DNA of 64,000 nucleotides from JACJYC01 sp964558465 (GCA_964558465.1 CAZLEF010000008.1:1-64000); one strand, 5' to 3'. Positions 1-8,808 are shown, numbered from the stretch's first letter. A program made the numbers and translations. Notes: generated by a model from the letters alone, not told the origin.

Positions 1-1
1 C

Positions 2-70
2 GCTTCGGATGAAGCCAGTTATATCACCGGTGCGCTGGTGCCAGTGGATGCGGGGTATACGACGATGTGA
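2..70 (+). CDS. SDR-family oxidoreductase, C-terminal end only
   Basis: This open frame enters from the left edge and stops with TGA at 68-70. The last 22 residues end in YITGALVPVDAGYTTM, which matches the C-terminal 'ITGxxxxVDGGxxxx' segment of classical short-chain dehydrogenases/reductases, where the strand after the substrate loop completes the Rossmann fold. The catalytic YxxxK and the cofactor-binding glycine motif lie outside the window, so substrate and cofactor cannot be judged. An 8-bp tandem repeat starts at the base after the stop codon. Confidence 0.75.
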   Translation, partial: ASDEASYITGALVPVDAGYTTM

Positions 71-126
71 GACTGGGAGACTGGGAGACTGGGAGACTGG
101 GAGACTGGGAGACTGGGAGACTGGAG
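71..126. repeat. 8-bp minisatellite (GACTGGGA)n
   Basis: Almost seven head-to-tail copies of GACTGGGA, the last one degenerate, begin directly after the SDR stop codon. The rest of the gap to about 315 shows no gene and no clear structure. It is one of several unrelated short-period arrays in the gaps of this window. Confidence 0.9.
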
Positions 127-315
127 TGTCTGTTCCTGAAATAGGCTGACATGATTAACTTTGTAAAATCATGATTAAACCGTTCAAGGGCGTAAACACA
201 TACGCTACAGTGAGTAAAATAACAGGCTGGTTTGAGGTAACCAGTATATAAATGAACTTTTGAAAACACCCGGAATCCGACAGTTATTTCAGAAGCGATC
301 CTTAGTCCTGGAACC

Positions 316-1329
316 TCACCCCCGCAACCAGGCCCCCGTCCCCGCCCCGGCGGGATAAATAGCCCGTCCGAATTCAAACCGCACGCCTCCGGCGGGGTCG
401 TTGGCCAGGAGGAGGGCGCCGTCCATGTCCACATAGTCCAGGAGGGGGGCCAGTTGGGCGATGGCGGATATGCCTACCGAGGATTCGGTCATGCAGCCGA
501 TCATGGTTTTCAGGCCCAGGCTTTTGGCTTCGGTCAGCATACGCAGGGCGGGCGTCGGGCCGCCGCATTTCACCAGTTTCACGTTTACGCCGTGAAAATA
601 ACCGGCGCACCTGGCCACATCCGAAGGCACATGACAACTTTCATCAGCCATCACCGGCAAGGCGCTGTTGGCGAAAACGTGAGCCTGACCTTCCCAGTTG
701 CCGGGTTTGAGGGGTTGCTCAATGAATTCCACCCCCAGGTCTTTGAGCCTGTAAGACATATCGACGGCCTGCTCCGGCGTCCAGGCCGTATTGGCGTCGA
801 CCCTGAAGACGGCATCCGTATGTTTGCGCAGGGTTTTGATGATCTCCATATCGCGATCGGTCCCCAATTTGATCTTGTAAATGGGCCAGGGCATTTCATC
901 CATTTTTGCGACCATCTCATCCAGCGGCGCCTGGCCGATGGTATAATTGGTCAGCGGGGTCCGGGCGGGGTCCAGGCCCCAGAGTTCGTAAAGCGGTTTG
1001 CCGAGCATTTTGCCCCAGAGGTCGTTGGCGGCCATATCCAGCGCGCAGAGGGCAGCCGGCGAACCCGCTAACAGGGGGGCGACCTGCTCGTACAATTCAG
1101 GAGGGGTATCCCAACGGGCTGTAGCCAGGAACGGGCGCAGCGCCTCCAGGTCGCGGGTCATACCTTCCATCGTCACGCCGTAATAAGCGGTGGCGGCGGC
1201 TTCGCCGTATCCGGAATGACCGTCTTTTTGCAACTCGACGATGAGCGAGGGTTGCACCTTGCGCGATTCGTGGGTGATGGTGAAGGTGTGGCGGAGTTGG
1301 AGGTCGAAGGGGTGGAGAACCAGGTACAT
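316..1329 (-). CDS. Dipeptide epimerase (enolase superfamily, L-Ala-D/L-Glu epimerase type)
   Basis: A 337-residue enolase-superfamily protein of the muconate-lactonizing/dipeptide-epimerase subgroup. These enzymes epimerize dipeptides such as L-Ala-D-Glu released from peptidoglycan. Visible catalytic elements are the KxK motif at 152-154 (YKIKLGTD), metal ligands at D178 (VDANTAW), E204 (FIEQPL) and D229 (MADES), and the second catalytic lysine near 251-254 (VNVKLVKCGG). The N-terminal capping domain covers roughly 1-120. The start ATG at 1327-1329 gives the normal length. Substrate specificity within the family cannot be read from motifs alone, so the Ala-Glu call is by family resemblance. 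The gene reads toward the SDR gene, and a 7-bp minisatellite lies just upstream of it. Confidence 0.88.
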   Translation of the reverse strand: MYLVLHPFDLQLRHTFTITHESRKVQPSLIVELQKDGHSGYGEAAATAYYGVTMEGMTRDLEALRPFLATARWDTPPELYEQVAPLLAGSPAALCALDMAANDLWGKMLGKPLYELWGLDPARTPLTNYTIGQAPLDEMVAKMDEMPWPIYKIKLGTDRDMEIIKTLRKHTDAVFRVDANTAWTPEQAVDMSYRLKDLGVEFIEQPLKPGNWEGQAHVFANSALPVMADESCHVPSDVARCAGYFHGVNVKLVKCGGPTPALRMLTEAKSLGLKTMIGCMTESSVGISAIAQLAPLLDYVDMDGALLLANDPAGGVRFEFGRAIYPAGAGTGAWLRG

Positions 1330-1350
1330 GAAGGTTAAAGGTTAAAGATG

Positions 1351-1413
1351 GTGGACGGTGGACGGTGGACGGTGGACGGTGGACGGTGGACGGTGGACGG
1401 TGGACGGTAGACG
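1351..1413. repeat. 7-bp minisatellite (GTGGACG)n
   Basis: Eight perfect copies of GTGGACG plus one variant (GTAGACG) fill the gap between the epimerase and the DUF1648 gene. The same unit in the same orientation occurs four times at 20436-20463, inside the coding region of the hybrid regulator. Confidence 0.95.
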
Positions 1414-1428
1414 GTTGGGTGGACTGAA

Positions 1429-1923
1429 TCACCTGTATTTCCGGGCTTGAACAAAATAGTAACCGATGGCGCCAAATATCAGTCCCAGGAATATGATTAA
1501 AAACCCGCTGCCCAGTCCTGCGGCCCGGCCAAGGGCAACCTGAGCCATGCCATAGGCCAGGTACGCCATCATGAGCATGACAATGGCTTTGAGCCAGATG
1601 ATCAGGCCTGAGGCGAGGCCATACTGTTTTTGCGCGTTCTGAGGCGTTATTGCAAAAGGGTAGTTAAAATTTTGTGGTTTTCGGTTGACGATGGTCATCA
1701 GGCCGTACAATGCCAGGGCGATCCCGGGCAGGATCAGAAAAATGATTTTGGAGCCATAATCATCCGGTTCGCCGCGGAGATTAAAGTGGATAGGTATGCG
1801 GTCGGGCAATTGGGGGTAAACCCAGAGGGTATAACCCAGCAGTCCGGCCATGGCTGCAAAAGCAATCAGGTTGAGAAGCCGGTCGAGGTCGGATCGTTCC
1901 GGTCGAAGGTCGCTCTGTTTCAT
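1429..1923 (-). CDS. DUF1648-domain integral membrane protein
   Basis: A 164-residue membrane protein. The segment YPQLPDRIPIHFNLRGEPDD directly after the first membrane helix is the DUF1648 hallmark, found in SdpI-like and other small membrane proteins of unknown role. Further hydrophobic segments follow around residues 62-77, 107-130 and 135-155, giving about four helices. I chose the ATG at 1923 (MKQSDLRPE) over one 33 bp upstream because the extra residues add nothing family-like. Function is unknown; an immunity or stress role, as for SdpI, would be speculation. Confidence 0.75.
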   Translation of the reverse strand: MKQSDLRPERSDLDRLLNLIAFAAMAGLLGYTLWVYPQLPDRIPIHFNLRGEPDDYGSKIIFLILPGIALALYGLMTIVNRKPQNFNYPFAITPQNAQKQYGLASGLIIWLKAIVMLMMAYLAYGMAQVALGRAAGLGSGFLIIFLGLIFGAIGYYFVQARKYR

Positions 1924-2085
1924 ATTTGGCGAAGGGTAAATTATATTCCACTGCAAATTTAACTTATCAAAACGTTAAATTTTAAAACTGGCACGATTCT
2001 GGGAGAACAATTTGTCGTCCTGGACATGTTTTTAAACTAAAATTACGTTTAGGAGTGTGGTATGCATCCATGTACCTAAATTTTT

Positions 2086-2093
2086 TATCTTTG
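2086..2093 (+). promoter_or_regulatory. Bacteroidota -7 element for the tail-specific protease gene
   Basis: TATCTTTG matches the Bacteroidota -7 consensus TAnnTTTG. Transcription would start near 2099, leaving about 8 nt before the ATG at 2107 and about 29 nt before the ATG at 2128, which favours the second. No good -33 TTTG is visible. Confidence 0.5.
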
Positions 2094-2127
2094 TAAGTAA
2101 TTCTTCATGCAACCAAAAGAGACGGCT

Positions 2128-4236
2128 ATGTTGAAAGCGAGAGGAACAGTCTTTTTTTCCGTACTGACGGCAGGGATTTTGTTACTGGCTGCCTATTTCC
2201 CAAAAGTAAACACCCAGGAAAAGGAAGCAGTTCTGGTGCGCACGCTGATGCGCGGACTGGAATATATGCACTTCCAACCGCCTACCCTGGACGATGAGTT
2301 CTCTCACAAAGCCTTTGACCGGTACCTGGATGATATCGACAGCGGGCGCAGGTTTCTGACGCAGGAGGATATCAATACGATGCAAACTTATCGCGACCTG
2401 GTTGACGATGAGACCTCAACCGGCGAACTGGGCCTTTTTGAAGTTTCAATGGAACTGCTGAACAGAGGCCTGCAAAAAACCCAGGGTTTTTACCGGGAAA
2501 TCCTGGCATCGCCCTTTGATTTCACGAAAAAAGAAGCCTTCGAAGCCGATGGTGAAAAACGGGGTTTTGCCAAAAACGACGCCGACTTGCGGGAATACTG
2601 GCGGCAGTACCTCAAATACGAAGCGTTGACGCGGTACGCCGACAAGCTGGAAGAGCAGAAAGGCAAGGGCGAAGAAACCGACAAAAAAACGCCGGAAGAA
2701 CTGGAGCAGGCCGCCCGCAAAGAAGTATTGGACATGCTGGATAAATGGTACGAACGGCTCTTCAAGTTCAAGCGTGAAGACCGGTTGAGCATCTATCTGA
2801 ATACCCTGACCAGCGTATACGACCCGCATACCAATTATTACAAGCCGATCGATAAAGAGAACTTCAATATCCGTTTCAGCGGCCGCCTGGAGGGGATCGG
2901 AGCGCAACTGGGTACCGACGGCGAGTTTACACGGGTGTCCACCATTGTCGTTGGCGGCCCGGCCTGGCGCGGAAAGGAACTGGAGGTTGACGATGTTATC
3001 CTCAAGGTAGCTCAGGGCAACCAGCCCGCCAAGGATATCAAGGGTTGGGACCTCGACGACGTGGTACAACAGGTACGCGGCGATAAAGGCACCGAAGTGC
3101 GTTTGACCATCAAGAAGAAGGTAGATGGTACCATCAAAGAGATCTCCATTATCCGGGATATCGTGGTGCTGGAAGAAAATTTTGCCAAATCATTGATCCT
3201 GGACGGCGCCGTGGAAGGCGAAAAGATCGGCTATATTTACCTGCCGAGTTTTTATGCCGATTTTGAGCATGCCGACGGGCGTTTTTGCGCAACCGATGTC
3301 GCCCTTGAAATTGAAAAACTCAAAGCGGCCAAAGTGGACGGCATCGTCCTCGACTTGCGGAACAACGGCGGAGGTTCGCTCAATGACGTTGTAAAGATGT
3401 CGGGATACTTCATAGAAGAAGGCCCGATCGTACAAGTCAAATCCAGGGGTCAGAAGCCTGAGGTCAAAATGGATACGGACCCTTCCGTGCAATACAACGG
3501 GCCGCTGGCGGTTCTGGTCAATTACAACAGCGCTTCCGCTTCGGAAATCCTGGCTGCGGCCTTGCAGGACTACGGTCGCGCCGTCATTGTAGGCTCTACT
3601 TCAACCTACGGCAAAGGCACGGTTCAGCGGTTTATTGATCTTGATCGCACCATCCGCGGTTTTGAAGACTACAAACCGCTGGGGGAAGTCAAACTGACGG
3701 TTCAGAAATTTTACCGGATCAACGGCGGCTCCACCCAATTGCGCGGCGTGGTACCGGATATTATTCTGCCGGACCCTTACTATTATTTGCCGACCGGTGA
3801 AAAAGAGGAAGAAAATGCCCTGGCCTGGTCTGAGATCAATGCGGTGCCCTACAAACAAACCGTCATGAAACTGGATCACCTGGATCAGCTTAAACAACGC
3901 AGTGAAAGCCGGGTCAAACAAAGTCAGGTATTCCAGAAAGTGATCGAAAATGCCAAACGGCTGAAGCAGCAGAACGACGAATCGTCCTTCCCGCTGGACC
4001 TTGCCTCCTTCACTGCCATGGAAAAAGCGCAAAAGGCGGAAGCCGACGCGTATAGAGACCTGTTCAAGGATGTGGTGAATATGGGTGTTGTCAACCTCGA
4101 AGTTGATCTGCCCAGCATTCACGCCGACGAATCCAAGGCAGCGCGCAACGATTCATTTGTCAAATCCGTTTCCAAGGATATTTATATCCGGGAAACCCTG
4201 AATATTCTTCATGATCTGATTGGAATAGAGAAGTAG
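2128..4236 (+). CDS. prc: Carboxy-terminal (tail-specific) protease, S41A family with PDZ domain
   Basis: A periplasmic serine protease that cleaves proteins from their C-terminal tails, in 702 residues (E. coli Prc has 682). After an N-terminal signal/anchor (to about residue 25) comes a helical N-domain, a PDZ domain (about 240-350), and the S41 catalytic core. The Ser/Lys dyad is clear: SASASE with the likely nucleophile S470, and K496 in TYGKGTVQ. The LDLRNNGGGSL motif lies near 408-418. A C-terminal helical extension (about 560-702), the DUF3340-type tail of Prc, completes the full-length form. The start at 2128 is preferred for the promoter spacing; a 7-residue longer form from 2107 is possible. 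It is probably monocistronic, and a perfect inverted repeat follows it. Confidence 0.92.
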   Translation: MLKARGTVFFSVLTAGILLLAAYFPKVNTQEKEAVLVRTLMRGLEYMHFQPPTLDDEFSHKAFDRYLDDIDSGRRFLTQEDINTMQTYRDLVDDETSTGELGLFEVSMELLNRGLQKTQGFYREILASPFDFTKKEAFEADGEKRGFAKNDADLREYWRQYLKYEALTRYADKLEEQKGKGEETDKKTPEELEQAARKEVLDMLDKWYERLFKFKREDRLSIYLNTLTSVYDPHTNYYKPIDKENFNIRFSGRLEGIGAQLGTDGEFTRVSTIVVGGPAWRGKELEVDDVILKVAQGNQPAKDIKGWDLDDVVQQVRGDKGTEVRLTIKKKVDGTIKEISIIRDIVVLEENFAKSLILDGAVEGEKIGYIYLPSFYADFEHADGRFCATDVALEIEKLKAAKVDGIVLDLRNNGGGSLNDVVKMSGYFIEEGPIVQVKSRGQKPEVKMDTDPSVQYNGPLAVLVNYNSASASEILAAALQDYGRAVIVGSTSTYGKGTVQRFIDLDRTIRGFEDYKPLGEVKLTVQKFYRINGGSTQLRGVVPDIILPDPYYYLPTGEKEEENALAWSEINAVPYKQTVMKLDHLDQLKQRSESRVKQSQVFQKVIENAKRLKQQNDESSFPLDLASFTAMEKAQKAEADAYRDLFKDVVNMGVVNLEVDLPSIHADESKAARNDSFVKSVSKDIYIRETLNILHDLIGIEK

Positions 4237-4248
4237 TCCGGAGGGGAG

Positions 4249-4267
4249 GGCAACCGCAAAGGTTGCC
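4249..4267. terminator. Hairpin after the tail-specific protease gene
   Basis: GGCAACC, a 5-nt loop, then GGTTGCC: a perfect 7-bp stem starting 12 bp after the stop codon. No T-run follows, so intrinsic terminator function is uncertain. Confidence 0.4.
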
Positions 4268-4289
4268 GCAGGGAAACGCAGAACATGAG

Positions 4290-4327
4290 TCATCCCGAAT
4301 TTTGGTATAGTCCAGGGTTCGGGATGA
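4290..4327. other. Perfect 10-bp inverted repeat
   Basis: TCATCCCGAA and TTCGGGATGA are perfect complements separated by 18 nt, in the gap between the protease and the next gene. It could be a second terminator stem or a protein-binding site. The gap also contains an 8-bp tandem repeat (GAGTAATC-like, about three copies) at 4356-4381. Confidence 0.55.
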
Positions 4328-4535
4328 ACTTTAAGGGGCTAGCTTTCCCAAAGTTGAGTAATTGAGTAATCGAGTAATCGATGGGGCCGACCGGCCCAAA
4401 GGCAGTTAAAATTCCTCAAAAAAGCCCATCCAAATTTTTATTTTCCGACCCCATTAAACCTTTACCTTCAATCCGGGTCTAATCCAGCCAATACTCCTTA
4501 TTAACTCATATTTTTTAACGTTAAAACCCTTTGGA

Positions 4536-5465
4536 ATGAAAACTTTCAGGAATTACTTTTTGGGGTTAGCAATGGCATCCCTGTTTTTTGCGGTTCCACT
4601 GAACGCACAACAAAAGGATGAACCGATCGACAGCACCGGCTTCGCCGGCGATCATTTCAGCCTGGAAGGCGCCCTCGAGCTTTTCAAAAAAGCGGCTTCG
4701 CCGGAAGCGTTTGAGCAATTGCTCAACGACAAACAAAGCAACGTCAACAATCTCGATCTGAACGAAGACGGAGAAACCGACTATATCCGGGTGATCGACA
4801 ATATGGAAGGCGAGGTCCATGCCATCGTTTTGCAGGCGTTGGTGAGCGAAGCCGAATCGCAGGATGTAGCGGTGATTGAAATCGAAAAACAGGGCCCGGA
4901 AGAAGCGATCCTACAGATCATCGGCGACGAGGATGTTTTTGGCGAGCAGGTGATCGTAGAACCCTTTGAAGAAGAGGCTAAAAGCAAGGGCAAAGGCGGT
5001 CCGTCGGCTGATTTTGAGGTTGCCCGCATCGTTGTCAATGTATTTTTCTGGCCCTCTGTCCGGTTCGTTTACGCACCGGGTTACCGGCCTTGGATATCTC
5101 CCTGGCGCTGGCGCGCCTATCCGACCTGGTGGAGGCCCTGGCGCCCCTACCCGCTGCATGCCTTCCGGGTGCATGTACGCCCGTTCCGCCCGCATTATCA
5201 TGTCGTAACGACTCACCGGGTCGTAGCTGCTCACCGCGTCTATACACCCCGCCGGACCCACTCAACCGTGGTGCGCACCCGCACGACAACCGTTAAAGCG
5301 ACCGGGCCCCGCGGAAGGTCTGTATCCAAAACCACCCGCACAGCCACGGTAAAAGGTAAAAACGGGGGGACGGTTACCGCTAAACGTTCAACGACCAAGG
5401 TCCAGGGTAAAAAAGGCGGCGGAAAAAAGACGACCACTACGGTGAAGCGGAAGCGGGGCGGGTAG
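4536..5465 (+). CDS. Secreted Bacteroidota hypothetical with acidic N-domain and Arg/Trp/Lys-rich tail
   Basis: A 309-residue protein with a signal peptide (MKTFRNYFLGLAMASLFF...NAQQ, cleavage near 25). Residues about 30-140 form a compact acidic domain containing DLNEDGETDYI, an EF-hand-like calcium loop, followed by an alternating strand region (HAIVLQAL, DVAVIEIEKQ). Residues 160-235 are unusually rich in Arg, Trp, Pro and His. The last 80 residues are Lys/Arg/Thr-rich repeats ending KKTTTTVKRKRGG. The strong charge split between an acidic head and a basic tail suggests a cell-surface or polymer-binding role, but no function is known to me. Confidence 0.75.
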   Translation: MKTFRNYFLGLAMASLFFAVPLNAQQKDEPIDSTGFAGDHFSLEGALELFKKAASPEAFEQLLNDKQSNVNNLDLNEDGETDYIRVIDNMEGEVHAIVLQALVSEAESQDVAVIEIEKQGPEEAILQIIGDEDVFGEQVIVEPFEEEAKSKGKGGPSADFEVARIVVNVFFWPSVRFVYAPGYRPWISPWRWRAYPTWWRPWRPYPLHAFRVHVRPFRPHYHVVTTHRVVAAHRVYTPRRTHSTVVRTRTTTVKATGPRGRSVSKTTRTATVKGKNGGTVTAKRSTTKVQGKKGGGKKTTTTVKRKRGG

Positions 5466-5469
5466 ATTA

Positions 5470-5577
5470 GTTGGCAGTTGGCAGTTGGCAGTCGGCAGTC
5501 TTCAGTCTTTTCATCCGTTGTCAAATAACAATTCATTTCACAATTAACGACCTGCAGACTGAAGACTGCGGACTGGA
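5470..5577. repeat. Dispersed intergenic repeat, copy 1 (CAGTCTGCAG-type)
   Basis: The gap downstream of the secreted hypothetical contains TTGGCAG direct repeats, a 66-bp core at 5503-5568, and CTGCAGACTGAAGACTG motifs. The core recurs nearly base for base at 12944-13009, 7.4 kb away, in the gap after the beta-barrel receptor gene. No coding frame runs through it. Confidence 0.85.
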
Positions 5578-5587
5578 AATATCCGGC

Positions 5588-5618
5588 TTGAACATTTTCG
5601 CTTTTATTCGCATCTTTG
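5588..5618 (+). promoter_or_regulatory. Promoter of the ABC-F gene
   Basis: TTG (5588-5590) and CATCTTTG (5611-5618) are separated by 20 bp, matching the Bacteroidota -33/-7 arrangement. It lies 70 bp upstream of the GTG start at 5688. Confidence 0.45.
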
Positions 5619-5687
5619 CCAACTGTTTCCGGGTTTTTGCCGTTTTATAAACGAAATGATCCGGAAGAATACCACAACCATAAAAGC

Positions 5688-7562
5688 GTGAATTACCTCA
5701 GCCTGGAGAACGTCACCAAAACCTACGGTGAAAAGGTTTTGTTTCAGGAAGTTTCCCTTCAGATCAATAAGGGTCAAAAAGTAGCGCTGGTGGCCAAAAA
5801 CGGCTCCGGCAAATCCACTCTGTTACGGGTAGCCGGCGGCAAAGACAAAAGCGAAGGGCCGCATAGCAAGGTATTGATCCACCGGGATGCGCGGCTGGGG
5901 TACCTGGAGCAAGAACCTGATTTTTATCCGGAACATACGATCCTGGAGGCAGTCCTGGTTTCCCCTAATCCCCTGATCCTGGCCGTCAAACGATACGAAC
6001 ACAGCCTGCTCTTCAAAGTAACCGACGAGGAAGCCCAGGCGGCTGTGGCCCGTATGGAAGACCTGAAAGCCTGGGATTTTGAAGCCCGCATCAAGGAAAT
6101 TCTGGGTAAACTGGGATTTGTTCACCTCGAACAAACGGTCGGCACGTTATCAGGCGGTCAGAAAAAACGCCTGGCGCTGGCCAAAATGATCATCGATGAG
6201 CCCGACCTGATCATCCTGGATGAACCGACCAACCACCTGGACCTGGACATGATCGAGTGGCTGGAAGAATACCTGAGCCAGCCCAACCTGACCATCCTGA
6301 TGGTGACCCACGACCGTTATTTCCTCGAACGGATATGCGACACTATTGTTGAACTGGACCGCGGGCAACTCTATCGCTACACCGGCAATTATTCCGCTTT
6401 CCTGGAAAAAAAATCCCTGCGGAATGAGAACGAGAATATTGAATTGGAAAAAAGCCGCAAATGGTTGCGCAAGGAGTTGGACTGGGTCAACCGGATGCCC
6501 AAAGCCCGGAGTACCAAAGCCAAGTCCAGGGTGGACGGTTTTTATGAGGTGAAGGAAAAAGTGAGCAATGTCAAAGGAGAAAAAGAGCTCCAGATCGACA
6601 TAAAAGGCCAGCGCCTTGGCAAAAAGATCCTCGAAGCCCAATACATCAGTAAACGATATGGCGACCAGGTGATCGTCAAGGAGTTCGCCTATAAATTCCA
6701 GAAGGGCGAACGCGTAGGTATTGTCGGCCCCAACGGCATCGGGAAATCCACCTTTCTGAAATTGCTGACCCAGGAAGTCCGGCCCGACGAAGGCAGGGTC
6801 ATCGCAGGCGGGAACACGGTCTTCGGGCATTATTCCCAGGAAGGGATGTCAATGGCGGAAGACAAACGCGTAATTGACGTCGTGCGCGAGATCGCCGAGT
6901 TTATCCCACTTGAAAAAGGCCAGAAACTGACTGCCGAACAATTGCTGGAGCGATTCCTGTTCGACCGGAAGCACCAGCAGGTTTACATCTCCCAACTCAG
7001 CGGCGGCGAAAAAAGGCGCCTTTATCTGCTGACCGTATTGATGCAAAACCCCAATTTCCTGATCCTGGACGAACCGACCAACGACCTGGATATCATCACC
7101 CTCAACGTATTGGAAGAGTTTCTGATGGAATTTCCCGGGTGTATTCTGATCGTCTCCCACGACCGCTTTTTTCTGGACAAACTCTGCCAGCACCTGTTCA
7201 TTTTCGAAGGCGAAGGGAAGATCCGGGATTTTAACGGCAACTACACCGAATACCGGGACATCAAACGGGAGGAAGTCGCAGAAAAAAAGGAACGGGAACG
7301 CGTTCAGGCTTCAAAAGAAACGAAACAGGCGCCTGCAGCGAGTTCCGGCCCCGGCCTGACCTTTGAACAGCGCAAGGAGATGAACCGGCTGGAAAAGGAG
7401 ATCAGCCGGCTGGAAACCCAGAAAACGGAGATCGAAACCCAATTTGCCGACCCCGGAATTACCCCTGACCGGATTGCTGAACTGGCCAAAAATCTGAATG
7501 CCGTCAAATTGCAACTCGAGGAGAAGGAAATGCGGTGGCTGGAGTTGGCTGAATTCGCCTGA
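5688..7562 (+). CDS. ABC-F family ATPase (Uup-like)
   Basis: A soluble protein with two ABC ATPase domains and no membrane segments: the ABC-F family, which acts on ribosomes as translation factors or antibiotic-protection proteins. Domain 1 has Walker A AKNGSGKST (about 36-44; the usual first Gly is Ala), LSGGQ near 154 and LDEPTNHLD near 178. Domain 2 has GPNGIGKST near 346, LSGGE near 437 and LDEPTNDLD near 460. The linker between them (about 240-310) is the charged ABC-F arm, and a Lys/Glu-rich coiled coil covers about 545-624, as in Uup. I start at GTG 5688 (VNYLSLENV), because residues encoded by the upstream ATG at 5616 do not fit the family. The next gene begins 2 nt after the stop. 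Confidence 0.9.
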   Translation: MNYLSLENVTKTYGEKVLFQEVSLQINKGQKVALVAKNGSGKSTLLRVAGGKDKSEGPHSKVLIHRDARLGYLEQEPDFYPEHTILEAVLVSPNPLILAVKRYEHSLLFKVTDEEAQAAVARMEDLKAWDFEARIKEILGKLGFVHLEQTVGTLSGGQKKRLALAKMIIDEPDLIILDEPTNHLDLDMIEWLEEYLSQPNLTILMVTHDRYFLERICDTIVELDRGQLYRYTGNYSAFLEKKSLRNENENIELEKSRKWLRKELDWVNRMPKARSTKAKSRVDGFYEVKEKVSNVKGEKELQIDIKGQRLGKKILEAQYISKRYGDQVIVKEFAYKFQKGERVGIVGPNGIGKSTFLKLLTQEVRPDEGRVIAGGNTVFGHYSQEGMSMAEDKRVIDVVREIAEFIPLEKGQKLTAEQLLERFLFDRKHQQVYISQLSGGEKRRLYLLTVLMQNPNFLILDEPTNDLDIITLNVLEEFLMEFPGCILIVSHDRFFLDKLCQHLFIFEGEGKIRDFNGNYTEYRDIKREEVAEKKERERVQASKETKQAPAASSGPGLTFEQRKEMNRLEKEISRLETQKTEIETQFADPGITPDRIAELAKNLNAVKLQLEEKEMRWLELAEFA

Positions 7563-7564
7563 GT

Positions 7565-8044
7565 ATGTTTACCAACCGCCTGAATTTGGTCAATTTATTT
7601 GCTATTCTGATGCTCAGCATAGCCTTGTTCCTGATCGCCATCGGCGCACAGTTTTTCAATGAATTGTTTCGGGACATCTATTCCTTCGAATCCGGAGATA
7701 CGAACCTCCTGGACCACGAGGAATTTGTGCCGGGGCTCGGATTTCTTCTGTCTGGCCTGTTGATCCTGCTGTTATCGCTGGGGTTAATCCTGCGCTGGAA
7801 ATGGGTAAGGGTCGTTTTTCAGATGGTTCTTCTTTTAGCCATGCTCGGGTGGGCCGGTTTTATGTTTTTACTGGGTAAAGAACTGAACCTGGAACGGGAG
7901 GGGTTCCTGTTGATCGGGATGAGCGTGATCGGCCTCGGGACCTTTCTGTTCGGCTTGTTGTTTCTGGGTAATGAACAGGTGAAAAGCCATTTGGGAGGGG
8001 AAGAAGCTTCGGGGCCGGGAATATGGGATGCGCTGGATAAATGA
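7565..8044 (+). CDS. Small four-helix membrane protein
   Basis: 159 residues with four clear hydrophobic helices: about 8-28 (LVNLFAILMLSIALFLIAIG), 55-75, 82-103 and 113-133. An acidic loop follows helix 1. It starts 2 nt after the ABC-F stop codon, so the two are very likely co-transcribed and translationally linked. I do not recognise the family. The coupling suggests a role near the ABC-F protein, but the sequence shows no direct evidence of one. Confidence 0.7.
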   Translation: MFTNRLNLVNLFAILMLSIALFLIAIGAQFFNELFRDIYSFESGDTNLLDHEEFVPGLGFLLSGLLILLLSLGLILRWKWVRVVFQMVLLLAMLGWAGFMFLLGKELNLEREGFLLIGMSVIGLGTFLFGLLFLGNEQVKSHLGGEEASGPGIWDALDK

Positions 8045-8072
8045 GGCCGACCCGTGGTAGAGGGCCTGCGTA

Positions 8073-8801
8073 TCAGGCATTATTGAGGTACCGCAATAAT
8101 TCATCCCGGTTGGCTTCGCTGACAGGGATCTCGTATTTTCCGATATAGATCTGGTTATTGCGGATCGATTCAATTTTATCGAGGGCGACGATAAAGGATT
8201 TATGTACCCGGAGAAAACCTTTGGCGGGTAATTTTTCTTCAATGCCTTTCAGGGATGACTTGGTCAACACGGGTTTAGGGATATTGGTCAGAAAGATCTT
8301 GACATAATCCTTCATCGCTTCAATATGGGTGATTTCCCGGATGGGGATCCGCACCAGCGCATATTCTACATTCACAAAAAAGAACTCCGGAGCAGGTTCC
8401 GGGGTTGCCGGCGGGGGAGCAGCCGGCGCCTGTCCCTGCCTCAGTTTCCATTCCTCCAACGCTTTGTAGGCAGCTTTGGTAAATCGCTCCTGGCTGACCG
8501 GTTTCATCAGGTAGTCCACCACATCGAGGTCGTAGCTTTCCACTGCGTAATCAGCGTAGGCGGTCACAAAAATAACAAGCGGCCGGGTTTGCAGGCTGGC
8601 CAGGAATTTGGTGCCCAACATACCCGGCATCTGGATATCGAGGAACATCAGGTCGACCTTTTCTTCCTGCAGCGCTTCCATGGCTTCAAATGCATTTTTG
8701 CAAGTCCGCACCAATTCCAGAAAAGGGATCTGCCGGATGTACTCTTCGATGAGTTTCCGCCCCATACTTTCGTCGTCTACGGCAATGCATTTTAGTTTCA
8801 T
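8073..8801 (-). CDS. LytTR-family response regulator
   Basis: A 242-residue response regulator: receiver domain (1-120) and LytTR DNA-binding domain (about 140-240). Receiver residues are D9/D10 (VDDE), phospho-acceptor D55 (MFLDIQMPG), a Thr in FVTAYADYA and Lys in LMKPVS. A proline/alanine-rich linker (APAAPPPATPEPAP) joins the domains. LytTR features include HIEAMKDYVKIF and FLRVHKSFIV. I start at the ATG at 8801; the longer frame to 8861 has an atypical N-terminus encoded by a repeat-like stretch. It lies downstream of its likely partner kinase in the same direction. Target genes are unknown. Confidence 0.9.
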   Translation of the reverse strand: MKLKCIAVDDESMGRKLIEEYIRQIPFLELVRTCKNAFEAMEALQEEKVDLMFLDIQMPGMLGTKFLASLQTRPLVIFVTAYADYAVESYDLDVVDYLMKPVSQERFTKAAYKALEEWKLRQGQAPAAPPPATPEPAPEFFFVNVEYALVRIPIREITHIEAMKDYVKIFLTNIPKPVLTKSSLKGIEEKLPAKGFLRVHKSFIVALDKIESIRNNQIYIGKYEIPVSEANRDELLRYLNNA

Positions 8802-8808
8802 GGTTTGT

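Noticed and set aside
71..126. Repeat array that could look like a CRISPR
   Set aside because: The unit is only 8 bp with no spacers; no cas genes are near it.
454..1071. Long plus-strand frame across the epimerase gene
   Set aside because: It is the opposite-strand shadow of a clear enolase-family gene with full catalytic motifs.
5616..5687. Upstream ATG start for the ABC-F protein
   Set aside because: The extra 24 residues do not fit the family and overlap the promoter -7 element.
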